A stretch of 64,000 nucleotides of DNA from Stappia indica (GCF_020177335.1 NZ_JAIVMG010000007.1:124001-188000); one strand, 5' to 3'. Counted from the stretch's first letter, positions 51,266-64,000 are shown. A program made the numbers and translations. The notes: generated from the letters alone by a model not told the origin.

Positions 51266-52666
51266 TCAGGAACCCTCCTGCCCGTTCAGTTCATCGGCCG
51301 CCAGACGGGCTGCTTCGGCGAAGGCATGCCCGCGCGCCTCGAAATTGGGAAACTGATCGAAGGAGGAACAGGCCGGCGACAGCAGCACCACCGGTTCGGC
51401 GTGCGGATCGGCGGCCGCGTCCCGGGCCGCCGCGGCAACCGCCACGTCCAGGGTTTCGCATTGCACGGCATCGACCGCGCCTTCCAGGACATGGGCAAAA
51501 TCGCTGGCGGCCTCGCCGATGAGGTAAGCCCGGGCGATCCGCCCGAACAGCGGCCGCAGGCTGTCGATGCCCCCGGCCTTGGGCCGGCCGCCGGCAATCC
51601 AGTAGATCCGCTCAAAGCTCAGGAGCGCCCGTTCGGCCGCATCCGCATTGGTCGCCTTGCTGTCGTTGACGAACAGCACCCGGCCCGCCTGCACCACCTG
51701 CGCCATTCGGTGATCGAGACCGCCAAAGGAGGCAAGCCCCGCCCGCAGCCGGTCCGGGTCGACGCCAAGTTCGAGGCAGACCGCCACGGCCGCCGCCGCG
51801 TTCTGGGCATTGTGCGCGCCGCGCAAGGCACGGGCCCCGGCCAGATCGAAGAACGGCTCCTGCTCCCCGGCCCGGGCCAGCATCAGCTGGCTGCCCTCGG
51901 CATAGACCCCGTCCTCGACCGGCTGGTGAACGGAGATGCGCAGCACCTTCCGCCCCCCGGCCTCGACCCGATCCGCGATTTCGGCGCTCTTCGGGTCATC
52001 GATACCGATCACCGCCACATCGCTCGCCGCGCTCAGCCGTTCCTTGACAGCGGAATAATGCTCGAAGGTGCCATGCCGGTCGATATGGTCCGGCGAAAGA
52101 TTGAGATGCACCCCGATCGATGGCGCGAGGCTCGGCGCCAGGTCGATCTGATAGGAGGAACATTCGATCACATGCACCCGGTTTGGCGCCGGCGGTGCAA
52201 GATCGAGGATCGGCACCCCGATGTTGCCGCCCATCTGAACATCGCGGCCCGCATGATCGAGGCAATGGGCGATCAGCGCCGTGGTCGTCGACTTGCCGTT
52301 GGTCCCGGTGACGGCGACCAGCGGCGCGGTCGGCGCGAGCCGCTGCCGGTCCCGGCAGAAAAGCTCCACATCGCCGATCACCTCGACCCCCTGCTGGCGG
52401 GCGAGACGAACGCTCCAATGCGGCTCGGGATGGGTGAGCGGCACCCCCGGCGAAAGCACCAGGGCGTCGATCTTCGTCCAGTCGGCGCTGGTCAGGTCGG
52501 AGCTTTCCAATCCCGCCGCATGCGCATCGGCAACCCGGGACCGATTGTCGTCATAGGCCAGCACATGGGCGCCGCCGGCGACCAACGCCCGCGCCACCGA
52601 AAGCCCCGATGCTCCGAGCCCGAAGACCGCGACCGTCTTTCCGGAAAAACCATAGGCTGCGCTCAT
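51266..52666 (-). CDS. murD: UDP-N-acetylmuramoyl-L-alanine--D-glutamate ligase
   Basis: The protein (466 aa) adds D-Glu to the stem peptide. Family marks are [20 protein letters not shown] at the N-terminus, the ATP loop [25 protein letters not shown] and [15 protein letters not shown]. Confidence 0.96.
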   Translation of the reverse strand: MSAAYGFSGKTVAVFGLGASGLSVARALVAGGAHVLAYDDNRSRVADAHAAGLESSDLTSADWTKIDALVLSPGVPLTHPEPHWSVRLARQQGVEVIGDVELFCRDRQRLAPTAPLVAVTGTNGKSTTTALIAHCLDHAGRDVQMGGNIGVPILDLAPPAPNRVHVIECSSYQIDLAPSLAPSIGVHLNLSPDHIDRHGTFEHYSAVKERLSAASDVAVIGIDDPKSAEIADRVEAGGRKVLRISVHQPVEDGVYAEGSQLMLARAGEQEPFFDLAGARALRGAHNAQNAAAAVAVCLELGVDPDRLRAGLASFGGLDHRMAQVVQAGRVLFVNDSKATNADAAERALLSFERIYWIAGGRPKAGGIDSLRPLFGRIARAYLIGEAASDFAHVLEGAVDAVQCETLDVAVAAAARDAAADPHAEPVVLLSPACSSFDQFPNFEARGHAFAEAARLAADELNGQEGS

Positions 52667-52670
52667 CTCG

Positions 52671-53756
52671 TTACCTCAGCTTCAGCGTGGCAAGGCCGAT
52701 CAGCGCCAGCACAACCGCGATGATCCAGAAGCGGATCACCACCTGGCTTTCGGTCCAGCCGAGATGTTCGAAGTGATGATGAATCGGCGCCATCTTGAAG
52801 ACGCGCTTGCCGGTCAGCTTGAACGAGGCGACCTGAACGATCACCGACACCGCCTCCAGCACGAACAGACCGCCGATGATCGCCAGCACCACCTCATGCT
52901 TGGTGGCCACGGCGATGGCGCCGATCATGCCGCCGAGCCCCAGCGAGCCGGTGTCGCCCATGAAGATTGCCGCCGGAGGAGCATTGAACCACAAAAACCC
53001 GAGCCCCGCACCGATCACCGCGCCGCACAGCACTGCCAGTTCGCCGGAGCCGGGCACATGGTGGATCTGCAGATACTCGGAAAACACCGCATTGCCCGAC
53101 AGATAGGCGATCAGCGCAAAAGACGCCGAGGCGATCATCACCGGCACGATCGCCAGCCCGTCGAGACCGTCGGTCAGATTGACCGCATTGCCGGCGCCAA
53201 CCATGACGAAGGCAGCGAAGGGAATGAAAAAGATGCCAAGGTTCAGCGCCAGGTCCTTGAACACCGGAAAGGCGATGGAGCTGCCATAGGAATCGCCCTC
53301 CAGGAGAGTGACGCACCAGGCCGCCGTGCCGGCGATCAGAAACTCAAGCAGCAGCCGGTGCCGGCCGCTGAAGCCGCGATCCGACGCCTTGGTCACCTTC
53401 AGATAGTCGTCGTAAAAACCGATCAGGCCGAAGCCGACGGTCACCCCCAGCACAATCCAGGTATAGGGGTTGAGCAGGTTGGCCCAGAGCAGCGTGGCGA
53501 CGATCATGCCCGACAGGATCATCAGCCCGCCCATGGTCGGCGTGCCCTTCTTGGTCAGAAGATGGCTCTGCGGCCCGTCCGCGCGGATCGGCTGGCCGTG
53601 GCCCTGCCGCACCCGCAGCGAGGAGATGATTGCCGGGCCGAACAGGAAGATGAACAGGAGCGCCGTCATGATCGCGCCGCCGGTGCGGAACGTGATGTAG
53701 CGAAACACGTTCAGCGCGGAGAACTGATCGGAGAATTCGACGAGAAAATACAGCAT
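52671..53756 (-). CDS. mraY: Phospho-N-acetylmuramoyl-pentapeptide transferase
   Basis: The protein (361 aa) makes lipid I. It has about ten membrane helices with catalytic aspartates in [25 protein letters not shown] and [15 protein letters not shown], and the motif [13 protein letters not shown]. Confidence 0.97.
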   Translation of the reverse strand: MLYFLVEFSDQFSALNVFRYITFRTGGAIMTALLFIFLFGPAIISSLRVRQGHGQPIRADGPQSHLLTKKGTPTMGGLMILSGMIVATLLWANLLNPYTWIVLGVTVGFGLIGFYDDYLKVTKASDRGFSGRHRLLLEFLIAGTAAWCVTLLEGDSYGSSIAFPVFKDLALNLGIFFIPFAAFVMVGAGNAVNLTDGLDGLAIVPVMIASASFALIAYLSGNAVFSEYLQIHHVPGSGELAVLCGAVIGAGLGFLWFNAPPAAIFMGDTGSLGLGGMIGAIAVATKHEVVLAIIGGLFVLEAVSVIVQVASFKLTGKRVFKMAPIHHHFEHLGWTESQVVIRFWIIAVVLALIGLATLKLR

Positions 53757-53769
53757 CTGTCAGGCGTTC

Positions 53770-57249
<3,480 letters not shown>

Positions 57250-57328
57250 GGTCTATGCCAATATCCGTTGTGCATCGTCATCTGAACCCGTCGGAACTTT
57301 GGTGCGACCCCGTTCCGCGCGGATCCGG

Positions 57329-59038
57329 TCAATAGGCTATCGAGATCGTCTCGCTTTCGTCTCCGAACTTCGGCAACACGCCCAGCATCGGCGCGATCCG
57401 GCGAATGATCGCCGAGGTGACCGGCGCGGTGTTGAGACCCGCAGTGGCGCCAATTCCCTTTCGCTCCGGCTTGGGTTCGTCGAGCACGACGAGAACCACG
57501 TAGCGCGGCTTGTCCATTGGGAAGGCAGAAAGGAAAGAATTGCGGCGCTTGTTGGATACATAGCGCCCATTCTCGATCTTTTCCGCCGTCCCGGTCTTGC
57601 CGCCGACCACATAGCCGGGAACCTTGGCCCGGCGCCCCGAGCCGGACATCACGTTCAGCCGGAACAGATACCGCATGATCGCGCTGGTCCGCTCATCGAT
57701 CACCCGCGTTTCCAGCGCCTCGGCCTCTTCCCGGCTGCGCGGCTTGAAGGTCGGCGGGATCAGCCGCCCACCATTGACCAGCGCGGCGGTGGCCACCGCC
57801 GTTTGCAGCGGCGTGACGGAAATGCCATGCCCGAAGGAGATGGTCATCGCCGCCAGCTCGTTCCACTTCGGCGGCAGCAGCGGCGTCGCCACCTCCGGCA
57901 GTTCCGTCTTCAGCCGGCTGGTGAGGCCGAGCCGCTCCATGAACGCCTTCTGCGTCGCCACCCCGGCGGCGAGCATCATCTTCGCCGTGCCGATGTTGGA
58001 GGAATAGATGAAGGTCTCGGCCACCGACAGGATCCGGCGCTTGCCGTGAAAGTCGTTGATCGTCCGCCGCCCGACCCGGAGCGGCCGGGTGGCATCGAAG
58101 CTGTCGTCCATCGTCACCTTGCCGCTGTCGAGCGCCATGGCAACGGTGAAGCCCTTGAACACCGAGCCCATTTCGAACACACCGCCCGAAGCGCGGTTGA
58201 ACCGGTTGCTGTCCAGCGCCTGACTGCGGTCGTTCGGGTCGAAATCGGGCAGGGAGGACATGGCGATCACCTCGCCGGTGTCCACGTCGAGCACAACGCC
58301 GATGCCGGCAATCGCCTGGTACCGCTCCAGCGCCTTGGACAATTCGTCCCGAACCACATGTTGCGCACGCAGGTCGATCGACAGCGCCACCGGCTCCATC
58401 GGCCGGTCCCGGGCAAAGCCGAGCGCCTGAAGATCGCCCAAGCCGGAACGGTCCACGGCCAGCTCCATGCCGGAGATGCCCTGGTTGTCGATGTTCACCG
58501 AGCCGACGATGTGGCTGGCAGTGGGACCGCCAGGATAGAAACGACTGTTTTCCTCAAGGAATCCGAGCCCCGGAATGCCAAGGTCATGCAGCGCCACCCG
58601 CTGACGCGGTGTGAGTTCCCGCTTCAGCCAGATGAAGCCCGCCTTGCTCGCCAGCCGGCGGCGCACCGTGTCGCTGTTCAGCTCCGGCAGCACGCTGGCG
58701 ATGCCTTCCATCGCCTCATCGACGTCGAGGATCTTGCGCGGCTCGGCATAGAGCGACGCGGTCTTGATGTCGGTGGCAAGAATCTGGCCGTTGCGGTCGA
58801 CGAGATCGGGCCGCGAGGCGGCAACGCTCTCCTTGGCCGAGATGTAATGGGCCGCCTCGGTCGGCTCGCTCATGCCCAGCAGCACGAGCCGTCCGCCGAT
58901 GGCCAGATACACCAGCGCGAACATGCCCATCGCCATGACGACGCGCGACCTTCCCGCCCGGGCCGACGGCGGACGGGGCGCGTGGCGCTCACGATGGGTG
59001 CGGCGCTGCAAAAAGGACACCGGACGAGCGTCTTCCAT
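57329..59038 (-). CDS. ftsI: Septal penicillin-binding protein (PBP3)
   Basis: The protein (569 aa) is the class B transpeptidase of the septum. It has one membrane helix (about 33-55), a PBP dimer domain, and a transpeptidase domain with SVFK near residue 290 (catalytic Ser), SSN in IYSSNIGTAKM, and KTG in VGGKTGTAEK. It cross-links septal peptidoglycan with FtsW. Confidence 0.96.
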   Translation of the reverse strand: MEDARPVSFLQRRTHRERHAPRPPSARAGRSRVVMAMGMFALVYLAIGGRLVLLGMSEPTEAAHYISAKESVAASRPDLVDRNGQILATDIKTASLYAEPRKILDVDEAMEGIASVLPELNSDTVRRRLASKAGFIWLKRELTPRQRVALHDLGIPGLGFLEENSRFYPGGPTASHIVGSVNIDNQGISGMELAVDRSGLGDLQALGFARDRPMEPVALSIDLRAQHVVRDELSKALERYQAIAGIGVVLDVDTGEVIAMSSLPDFDPNDRSQALDSNRFNRASGGVFEMGSVFKGFTVAMALDSGKVTMDDSFDATRPLRVGRRTINDFHGKRRILSVAETFIYSSNIGTAKMMLAAGVATQKAFMERLGLTSRLKTELPEVATPLLPPKWNELAAMTISFGHGISVTPLQTAVATAALVNGGRLIPPTFKPRSREEAEALETRVIDERTSAIMRYLFRLNVMSGSGRRAKVPGYVVGGKTGTAEKIENGRYVSNKRRNSFLSAFPMDKPRYVVLVVLDEPKPERKGIGATAGLNTAPVTSAIIRRIAPMLGVLPKFGDESETISIAY

Positions 59039-59047
59039 ATCGCCCTC

Positions 59048-59407
59048 CTACCTCACCACCGGCGCGGCGCCGGCATATCCGCCCAGCGTCGCCGATCCGT
59101 TGATCGGCGCCAGCTGCACCGGCCGCGCCGGAACGTTCTCGATCGGCGTGATCTGGTCGACCTCGAGCGGAACGAGCTGCAGGCGATCATTGTAGCGCTC
59201 GACCAGCGTCTGCAGGCGGCTCGGATCGTTGAGCAGGCTCCACTCGGCCCGCAGGAGCTGCAACCGCTCCCGCTCCTCTTCGATCTGCCGCTGAAGCTCC
59301 GCCACCCGCTCGGCCGAGCGTTCGGCATCATGCTTCATGTCGTAGACCATCGCCGCCGCGATCAGGACGCCAATGACGAGCAGAAGATTCATGTAGCGGG
59401 TCATCAT
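59048..59407 (-). CDS. ftsL: FtsL-like cell division protein
   Basis: The protein (119 aa) has one membrane helix (about 6-22, NLLLVIGVLIAAAMVYDMKH) followed by a leucine-zipper-like coiled coil (about 25-60) and a short Pro-rich tail. Position between rsmH and ftsI and this topology identify it as FtsL, which recruits FtsI/FtsW with FtsB and FtsQ. Start choices at 59407 and 59404 are adjacent; ggggga lies just upstream. Confidence 0.88.
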   Translation of the reverse strand: MMTRYMNLLLVIGVLIAAAMVYDMKHDAERSAERVAELQRQIEEERERLQLLRAEWSLLNDPSRLQTLVERYNDRLQLVPLEVDQITPIENVPARPVQLAPINGSATLGGYAGAAPVVR

Positions 59408-59408
59408 G

Positions 59409-60428
59409 TCACTCCCCCGCATCGCCAAGAGGCGCCAGACGCGGCACCCCGAGCATGGACAGATCGAGATCGCGCGCCGGCGCTTCGGTTCGCACCCCCG
59501 CCCGCAGCCTGGCCGATCGCGCCCGCGGATTGGCCTCCACCTCCGCCTCGCCCGGGTCGCGCGCACCACGCCCGATCAGCTCGAAGGTCGCCGGCGGCAC
59601 CTCCCCTTCCGGCAGATGGCGCGAGCCGCCCGCCCGGGTGCGGCTGCGGTCGGCGAAGAAGCGCTTGACGATGCGGTCCTCAAGGCTGTGGAAGGTCACC
59701 ACCACCAGCCGCCCACCGGGGCGCAACACCCGCTCGGCGGCGCCAAGCGCCTCGGCAACCTCGTTCAACTCGCCATTCACATAGATCCGCAAGGCCTGGA
59801 AGGTGCGTGTCGCGGGATGGATCTGACGACCGCGCGGCGGCCGTTTCACCACCTTCTCCACCAGCGCCGCCAGATCGGCGGTCCGGGCAAACGGACGCTC
59901 CTTGCGCCGCTCGGCGATGGCCCGCGAGACGGCGGAAGCCCGCTTTTCCTCACCGAGAAGGCCAATGACGCGGGTCAGGTCCTTCTGCGGCAGATGATTG
60001 ACCACATCGGCGGCCGACGGCCCGGCCTGTTCCATCCGCATGTCGAGCGGCCCGTCGCTGCGGAAGGAGAACCCCCGCTCGGCCTGATCGAGCTGCATCG
60101 AGGAAACCCCGAGATCGAGAACCACCGCATCCACGGACAACCGACCGAGCGCGGCCACATGCGCATCCATCTGCGAAAATCGTCCGGCAACCAGGGTCAG
60201 CCGACCAGCCTCGGCGGCGACGAGGTCCTGCCCGGCGGCAATCGCATTGGGGTCCCGATCGATGGCGATCACCTCCGCCCCAGCGCGCAGGATCGCCCGG
60301 GTGTAGCCACCGGCACCGAAGGTCCCATCGACGACGACGCAGCCCGGCCCGGGCTGCATCGCCTCCAGAACCTCCGCAAGCATCACCGGAACATGCGGTT
60401 GCGCGCCCTCGCCGTGAACGGCGGACAT
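59409..60428 (-). CDS. rsmH: 16S rRNA (cytosine1402-N4)-methyltransferase
   Basis: The protein (339 aa) is a SAM-dependent methyltransferase. Family marks are [70 protein letters not shown] and [13 protein letters not shown]. The start at 60428 lies two bases after the mraZ stop; the open frame beyond it belongs to another reading frame of mraZ. Confidence 0.96.
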   Translation of the reverse strand: MSAVHGEGAQPHVPVMLAEVLEAMQPGPGCVVVDGTFGAGGYTRAILRAGAEVIAIDRDPNAIAAGQDLVAAEAGRLTLVAGRFSQMDAHVAALGRLSVDAVVLDLGVSSMQLDQAERGFSFRSDGPLDMRMEQAGPSAADVVNHLPQKDLTRVIGLLGEEKRASAVSRAIAERRKERPFARTADLAALVEKVVKRPPRGRQIHPATRTFQALRIYVNGELNEVAEALGAAERVLRPGGRLVVVTFHSLEDRIVKRFFADRSRTRAGGSRHLPEGEVPPATFELIGRGARDPGEAEVEANPRARSARLRAGVRTEAPARDLDLSMLGVPRLAPLGDAGE

Positions 60429-60430
60429 CG

Positions 60431-60892
60431 TCACGCCCCCTCGCCGGCGGGCCTGGCCGCCGACGACAACAAGGACATGGCGCGCTTCATCGCCTCCGCG
60501 CGATGTGCGCGGAACCCGTCCGGATGCCATATCTGAAATTTGTAGCCCTGACCGACAAAGGTCACCTGATCGGCGATCCCGGCATGCGCACGGATCATTT
60601 CGGAGAGCATGATCCGCCCGTCCCCATCTATCTTCAAGGTTTCGCTCGCGCCGAACAGCGCCGTCGACAGCGCATCGTGATCCTCGGTCAGGGTTGCCAG
60701 ACCATCGAGCCGCTTCTGGATTTCCGCCACCAGCTGATGCCCGCCCGCATCCACCGCTGGCTGATGCAGGGAGGGGAAGCAGTAGAGCCCTTCGTAGCCA
60801 TCGCGTGCGAGCGCCTGCCGAAACGGCGCGGGAACGGAGACCCGCCCCTTGGCATCGAGCCGATTTGTGTAGTGCGACACGAAGCCGGCCAT
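60431..60892 (-). CDS. mraZ: Transcriptional regulator MraZ
   Basis: The protein (153 aa) has two AbrB-like MraZ domains ([22 protein letters not shown] and [21 protein letters not shown]). It binds repeated GGG boxes upstream of its own operon and represses it. Matching boxes spaced 10 bp apart lie at 61031-61105. The start at 60892 has gagggg upstream. Confidence 0.95.
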   Translation of the reverse strand: MAGFVSHYTNRLDAKGRVSVPAPFRQALARDGYEGLYCFPSLHQPAVDAGGHQLVAEIQKRLDGLATLTEDHDALSTALFGASETLKIDGDGRIMLSEMIRAHAGIADQVTFVGQGYKFQIWHPDGFRAHRAEAMKRAMSLLSSAARPAGEGA

Positions 60893-61030
60893 AAAACCCC
60901 TCGCCCCACGTCCGGACACACCCGGCCCGGCTCCTGCAAATCTCCCGATCAACGGACAGACTGATGCGATACACGGCAAAATCCCGCCGGACGCTCTGCC
61001 AACACCTTGGCCCGAAGGGCCGGACTAGCT

Positions 61031-61105
61031 GGGACGCAGCAGCTCGAAACGGGATGATTTGGGATAACATGGGACCTCATGGGCGTCAATGGAATCCAAT
61101 GGAAT
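61031..61105. promoter_or_regulatory. MraZ operator: GGG boxes phased at exactly 10 bp
   Basis: On the plus strand GGGA(C/T) or GGGC begins at 61031, 61051, 61061, 61071 and 61081, and the weaker GGAAT at 61091 and 61101. Each is a multiple of 10 bp apart, one helical turn, as known for MraZ sites (TGGGN repeats with 5-nt gaps). The array covers the mraZ promoter. Confidence 0.8.
61061..61089 (-). promoter_or_regulatory. Promoter of mraZ and the dcw operon
   Basis: On the minus strand TTGACG and TATCCC are spaced by 17 bp, inside the MraZ box array; the -10 is itself the complement of a GGGAT box. Transcription would begin near 61054, leaving about 160 nt before mraZ. The remaining 61106-61203 shows no gene. 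Confidence 0.7.
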
Positions 61106-61203
61106 CAGCCCCCTCCCCTCGGCGCAGCTTGCACCACCGGAAAGTTATCCACTGTTAACCTTAAGATTGGGTTTCCAGGCCGCCTGGCGCTGAAAACCGC
61201 GCG

Positions 61204-61236
61204 CGCGAACGCCCCGGAAAACCGGGGACTTTCGCG
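61204..61236 (-). terminator. Hairpin downstream of rnpB
   Basis: An outer stem CGCGAA/TTCGCG encloses a perfect CCCCGG-aaaa-CCGGGG hairpin, 27 bp after the rnpB 3' end. It lacks a long T-run, so the strength as a terminator is uncertain. Confidence 0.5.
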
Positions 61237-61262
61237 AACATGCTGAAGAAGAAGGAGAAAAT

Positions 61263-61665
61263 GTCAGCCGGCCTGTAAGCCGGGTTTTGTAAGGCACGGC
61301 GGGAGACCCGCCGTACGTGACGACCATTCATCTGGGACGCTCGTTGCCGAGCGCCTCACGCAACCAACCCGGGCGGCTGGCCTGGAAACCGACGGGGATC
61401 GCGAGGATCCCATGCCGCCCCTATTCGGTCTTGCTCCCGGTGGGGTTTACCGTGCCGCTTCCGTTACCGGTCGCGCGGTGGGCTCTTACCCCACCCTTTC
61501 ACCCTTACCCCTTGGCGGATCGCCCGGGGCGGTTTGCTTTCTGTGGCACTTTCCCTGGGGTCGCCCCCGCCGGGTGTTACCCGGCACCGTGTTTCCGTGG
61601 AGCCCGGACTTTCCTCCCCCGCGGCGTTTCCGCGCTTGCGGGAGCGGCCGTCCGGCCGGCTGACC
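61263..61665 (-). ncRNA. rnpB: RNase P RNA
   Basis: Read on the minus strand it contains the universal GAGGAAAGTCCGGGCTCC, the AGGGAAAGTGCCACAGAAA region, the alpha-type GGTAAGGGTGAAAGGGT, and the 3' end ACCCGGCTTACAGGCCGGCTGAC. The 5' GTCAGCCGGCC pairs with the 3' GGCCGGCTGAC to form P1, which fixes both ends within a few bases. It is the catalytic RNA for 5' tRNA processing. Confidence 0.97.
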
Positions 61666-61670
61666 CGCGA

Positions 61671-61699
61671 CAGGTAGGCCGCGCCGGGGCGTCGGTCAA
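61671..61699 (-). promoter_or_regulatory. rnpB promoter overlapping the MocR stop codon
   Basis: TTGACC and TACCTG are spaced by 17 bp, with the RNA 5' end about 6 bases after the -10. The TGA inside TTGACC is the stop codon of the upstream regulator gene. Confidence 0.8.
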
Positions 61700-63156
61700 G
61701 CCTTGTCCACGACCCCGGCCCGGCGCAGCGCCGCGGCGATGGCAGCCGCGCCGCCGCGAACATCCTCCAGCGTCGCCGCGGCAAACCCCACCACCAGACC
61801 GGAGAGCGGCGCTTCCAGGGTGTAACGCGACAGGGGCGAGACGGCGTAGCCCTGCCCGTTGAGATCGGCGGCAATCGCCGCGTCATCCACCTCCGGCGCA
61901 AAACGCAAGGAGAGCTGAATACCGCCCGCCGGCAGCGAAACCGAGATGGCATTGCCAAGCTCGGCCCGCAGCGCCCCCACCAGCGCATCGCCCCGCTGCT
62001 GATACACCGCGCGGATGCGCTTCAGGTGCGCCCGGTAGTGCCCGCGCTCGATGAAATCGGCCAGGGCCGCCTGGGTCGCCACATTGGCGAAGGCGCCGGT
62101 GTTGTGCTGGACCGAACGCAGGGGCGCGACAAGCTGCGGCGGCACCACGACATAGGCCACTCGCAAGCTTGGCATCATGCTCTTGGCGAAGGTGCCGAGA
62201 TAAACGGTCTGCGAGGCCGAACTCAGCCCCTGCAACGCCGCGATCGGCCGGCCGGTGAACAGGAATTCGCTGTCGTAGTCATCCTCCAGCACCACCGCCC
62301 CGGCGCTGCGCGCCACCTCAAGAAGCCGCAGCCGGCGCGGCAACGACATGCGCAGCCCGAGCGGGTACTGATGCGACGGCGTGACATAGATCAGGCGCGG
62401 ACGCGGCGCCGCTGCCATGGCGCCCGGATCCGCCCCCTGTTCGTCAACCGGCATCGCCCGGATCGCCAACCCGGCCGCTGTGAAGGCCGCGCGCGCGCCG
62501 AGGTATCCCGGATCCTCCAGCCAGGCGACCTCTCCCGGATCGGCCAGGGCATTTGCCAAGAGATAGAGGCTCGCCTGGGTGGATGGGGTGACCAGGATCT
62601 GCTCCGCCCGCACGCGCAAGCCCCGCTCCCGCGACAGATAGGCGGCCAAGGTCCGACGCAGCGGCGCATATCCGGCGAGCTCTTCATAGTACAGCGCGCC
62701 GCCGCGCAAGGTTCGCGCCGCCCGGCGCAGGGTCCGCGCCCAGCCGTCGACCGGGTAGCAGTCGAGCGCCGGAACGCCGGGCTGCAACCGCCCCTCCACC
62801 CGGCGCCCCTCGGACGCCCGGCGGGTCGCGGCGATCTCCAGCCCGCGCCGGGAGAGCCCAGGCCCCTCCTGCTCCGCCGGCACACTCAATCCGACCCGTT
62901 CCGGTGCGTCGAGGGCGGCAACCCGTGGCGCCGCCCCCGAGCGGACGGTGACCACCCCCTCCGCCGCCAGAAGCTCATAAGCGGCATTGACCGTGTTGCG
63001 CGAAACGTCGAGCGAGGCCGCCAGGGCGCGGCTGGAGGGCAACCGGTCTCCGGAAGCCACCCGCCCGGCGGAAATCGCCGCCCGCAAGCCGCGATAGATC
63101 TGCTCCGGCAACGGCAAGGTGCCATCGCGCTCCAGCTCCAGAAGACCACCCAACAT
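61696..63156 (-). CDS. MocR/GntR-family PLP-dependent regulator
   Basis: The protein (486 aa) joins a GntR winged helix (about 10-75, PLPEQIYRGLRAAISAGRVASGDRLPSSRALAASLDVSRNTV) to an aminotransferase-like domain that binds pyridoxal phosphate. The PLP lysine lies in YLGTFAKSMMPSLRVAYVV. MocR proteins typically control a divergent gene, here the split-barrel flavin protein. PdxR-type control of vitamin B6 metabolism is one possibility; the ligand is not visible from sequence. Confidence 0.9.
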   Translation of the reverse strand: MLGGLLELERDGTLPLPEQIYRGLRAAISAGRVASGDRLPSSRALAASLDVSRNTVNAAYELLAAEGVVTVRSGAAPRVAALDAPERVGLSVPAEQEGPGLSRRGLEIAATRRASEGRRVEGRLQPGVPALDCYPVDGWARTLRRAARTLRGGALYYEELAGYAPLRRTLAAYLSRERGLRVRAEQILVTPSTQASLYLLANALADPGEVAWLEDPGYLGARAAFTAAGLAIRAMPVDEQGADPGAMAAAPRPRLIYVTPSHQYPLGLRMSLPRRLRLLEVARSAGAVVLEDDYDSEFLFTGRPIAALQGLSSASQTVYLGTFAKSMMPSLRVAYVVVPPQLVAPLRSVQHNTGAFANVATQAALADFIERGHYRAHLKRIRAVYQQRGDALVGALRAELGNAISVSLPAGGIQLSLRFAPEVDDAAIAADLNGQGYAVSPLSRYTLEAPLSGLVVGFAAATLEDVRGGAAAIAAALRRAGVVDKA

Positions 63157-63161
63157 GAACC

Positions 63162-63190
63162 GGACCCTGTTTATTTACAATAAGTGGACC
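63162..63190. promoter_or_regulatory. Repeated GGACC motifs in the divergent MocR / flavin-protein region
   Basis: CGGACC at 63161-63166 and TGGACC at 63185-63190 are 24 bp apart (same face of the helix within tolerance), separated by an AT-rich stretch. Directly repeated short boxes are the usual operator form for MocR regulators. A related GAACCAG follows at 63198. Confidence 0.45.
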
Positions 63191-63247
63191 TAACACAGAA
63201 CCAGTTCATTGGCATAGTTCCCCGAAACCAGAAAGGGGACACGCATC

Positions 63248-63958
63248 ATGTCAGACAAGAAAAAGGGCGCCACGGCCCGCGACGCCGCCGCACCGGCCTT
63301 CGCCAAGGTCCGCGTCGGCAAGCGCGCCGTCGGCGAACGGGAGGCGGCCCATGCGGTGCTCGACGCCGGCAGGGTCGGTCATGTGGGGTTCGTTGCCGAG
63401 GGACGGCCGATGGTCATCCCGATGATCTACGCCCGCATCGGCGAGCGGCTCTACCTGCATGGCGCCAAGGCCACGCGAATCATCAAGGGCATGGACGACA
63501 GCGCCCCGATCTGCCTGAGCGTGACCCTGCTCGACGGGCTGGTGATCGCCCGCTCCGCGTTCCACCATTCCATGAACTATCGTTCGGTCGTGGCCCATGG
63601 CCAGGCGCGGCATGTCACCGATGCACGGGAAAAGGAAGATGCACTCATCGCCCTGACGGATCACATGCTGCCGGGGCGATGGGGCGAAGTGCGGCCCATG
63701 AGCGAAAAGGAACGCCGGTCCACCGGCGTGCTTGCGCTCGATATCGAGCATCTCACCATGAAGATGCGCGATGGACCGCCAATCGATGACGAGGAGGACT
63801 ATGCCCTGCCGGTCTGGGCCGGGGTTGTCCACCTCGCGGAGACAGTGACCGCCGTCGATGACGACCCGCGCCTTGGCGCAGGTATCGAACGGCCGGCCTC
63901 GCTTGAGGGCCTGCAGGAAACGCCGGGCGCGGAGACCGCGCCGAACCGGTCGACCTGA
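63248..63958 (+). CDS. Pyridoxamine 5'-phosphate oxidase-like split-barrel flavin protein
   Basis: The protein (236 aa) has a split-barrel FMN-binding fold of the NimA/PPOX-like group (residues ~30-190). It contains VLDAGRVGHVGFVAEGRPMVIPMIYARIGERLYLHGAKATRI, then SVTLLDGLVIARSAFHHSMNYRSVVAHG, and an acidic tail. It may use FMN or bind another cofactor; true PdxH activity is not indicated. Divergent transcription from a MocR regulator is a recurrent pair. The ribosome site is gaaaggggacacgcatc, and the start at 63248 is firm. Confidence 0.87.
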   Translation: MSDKKKGATARDAAAPAFAKVRVGKRAVGEREAAHAVLDAGRVGHVGFVAEGRPMVIPMIYARIGERLYLHGAKATRIIKGMDDSAPICLSVTLLDGLVIARSAFHHSMNYRSVVAHGQARHVTDAREKEDALIALTDHMLPGRWGEVRPMSEKERRSTGVLALDIEHLTMKMRDGPPIDDEEDYALPVWAGVVHLAETVTAVDDDPRLGAGIERPASLEGLQETPGAETAPNRST

Positions 63959-63963
63959 CAGCC

Positions 63964-63984
63964 GCCGCCGGGCTCACCGGCGGC
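63964..63984 (+). terminator. Hairpin after the flavin-protein gene
   Basis: A perfect 8-bp stem (GCCGCCGG / CCGGCGGC) with a 5-nt loop begins 6 bp after the stop. The window ends before any T-run can be judged. Confidence 0.5.
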
Positions 63985-64000
63985 ATCGCCCCCGCTCTTG

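Noticed and set aside
61145-61153. TTATCCACT, close to a DnaA box.
   Set aside because: A single site with a mismatch, no cluster and no dnaA or parAB genes nearby, so an origin is not supported.

Overview
The window is high-GC DNA from an alphaproteobacterium, most likely order Hyphomicrobiales (Rhizobiales), perhaps a Stappia/Labrenzia-like lineage. This rests on a circularly permuted two-piece ssrA with an alpha-type tag, an SspB-alpha adaptor, an alpha-type RNase P RNA, DUF4169 and DUF1127 genes, and a dcw cluster that runs on into lpxC, bamD, recN, ligA and a UvrD/PcrA helicase. The genus is an inference.

1-7.9 kb holds amino-acid and tRNA genes: serB and miaA (divergent), a GNAT acetyltransferase, leuA and ilvIH. 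Both leuA and ilvIH have a short leader peptide rich in the codons of their own end product (four consecutive Leu codons; Ile-Gly-Leu-Ile-Leu-Val-Val). The ilv leader ends in a hairpin plus U-tract, a complete attenuator. 7.9-10.1 kb holds tRNA-Lys(CUU), then an AT-rich hexapeptide acetyltransferase that looks acquired, bracketed by a diverged 43-bp direct repeat, then an extensin-like protein.

10.2-17.2 kb holds a membrane receptor carrying the ethylene-binding residues of plant ETR1 joined to an HWE histidine kinase whose ATP-binding boxes are damaged, an ABC exporter pair, thyA, a YHS-domain protein, and the trans-translation pair ssrA plus sspB followed by two small genes. 17.2-32.4 kb is mixed housekeeping and transport: a giant AsmA-family protein, an FAD-linked D-lactate dehydrogenase-like oxidase, a hotdog thioesterase, a ClC channel, an AraC regulator with azlCD, aminopeptidase P, DUF1127, prmA and a CPA1 antiporter.

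32.5-60.9 kb is one co-directional minus-strand block read from mraZ: mraZ-rsmH-ftsL-ftsI-murEF-mraY-murD-ftsW-murG-murC-murB-ddl-ftsQ-ftsA-ftsZ, then lpxC, bamD, recN, ligA and uvrD. MurE and MurF are one 1159-residue polypeptide with a long acidic linker that contains an (EP)8 hexanucleotide repeat. The mraZ promoter sits inside an array of GGG boxes spaced exactly 10 bp apart, the expected MraZ autoregulatory operator. 61.2-64 kb holds rnpB, whose promoter overlaps the stop codon of the gene before it, and a MocR-type regulator divergent from a split-barrel flavin protein gene.

No CRISPR array, insertion sequence or prophage is visible. The most notable observations are the ETR1-like receptor with a degenerate kinase, the two amino-acid leader peptides, the phased MraZ operator and the MurE-MurF fusion.
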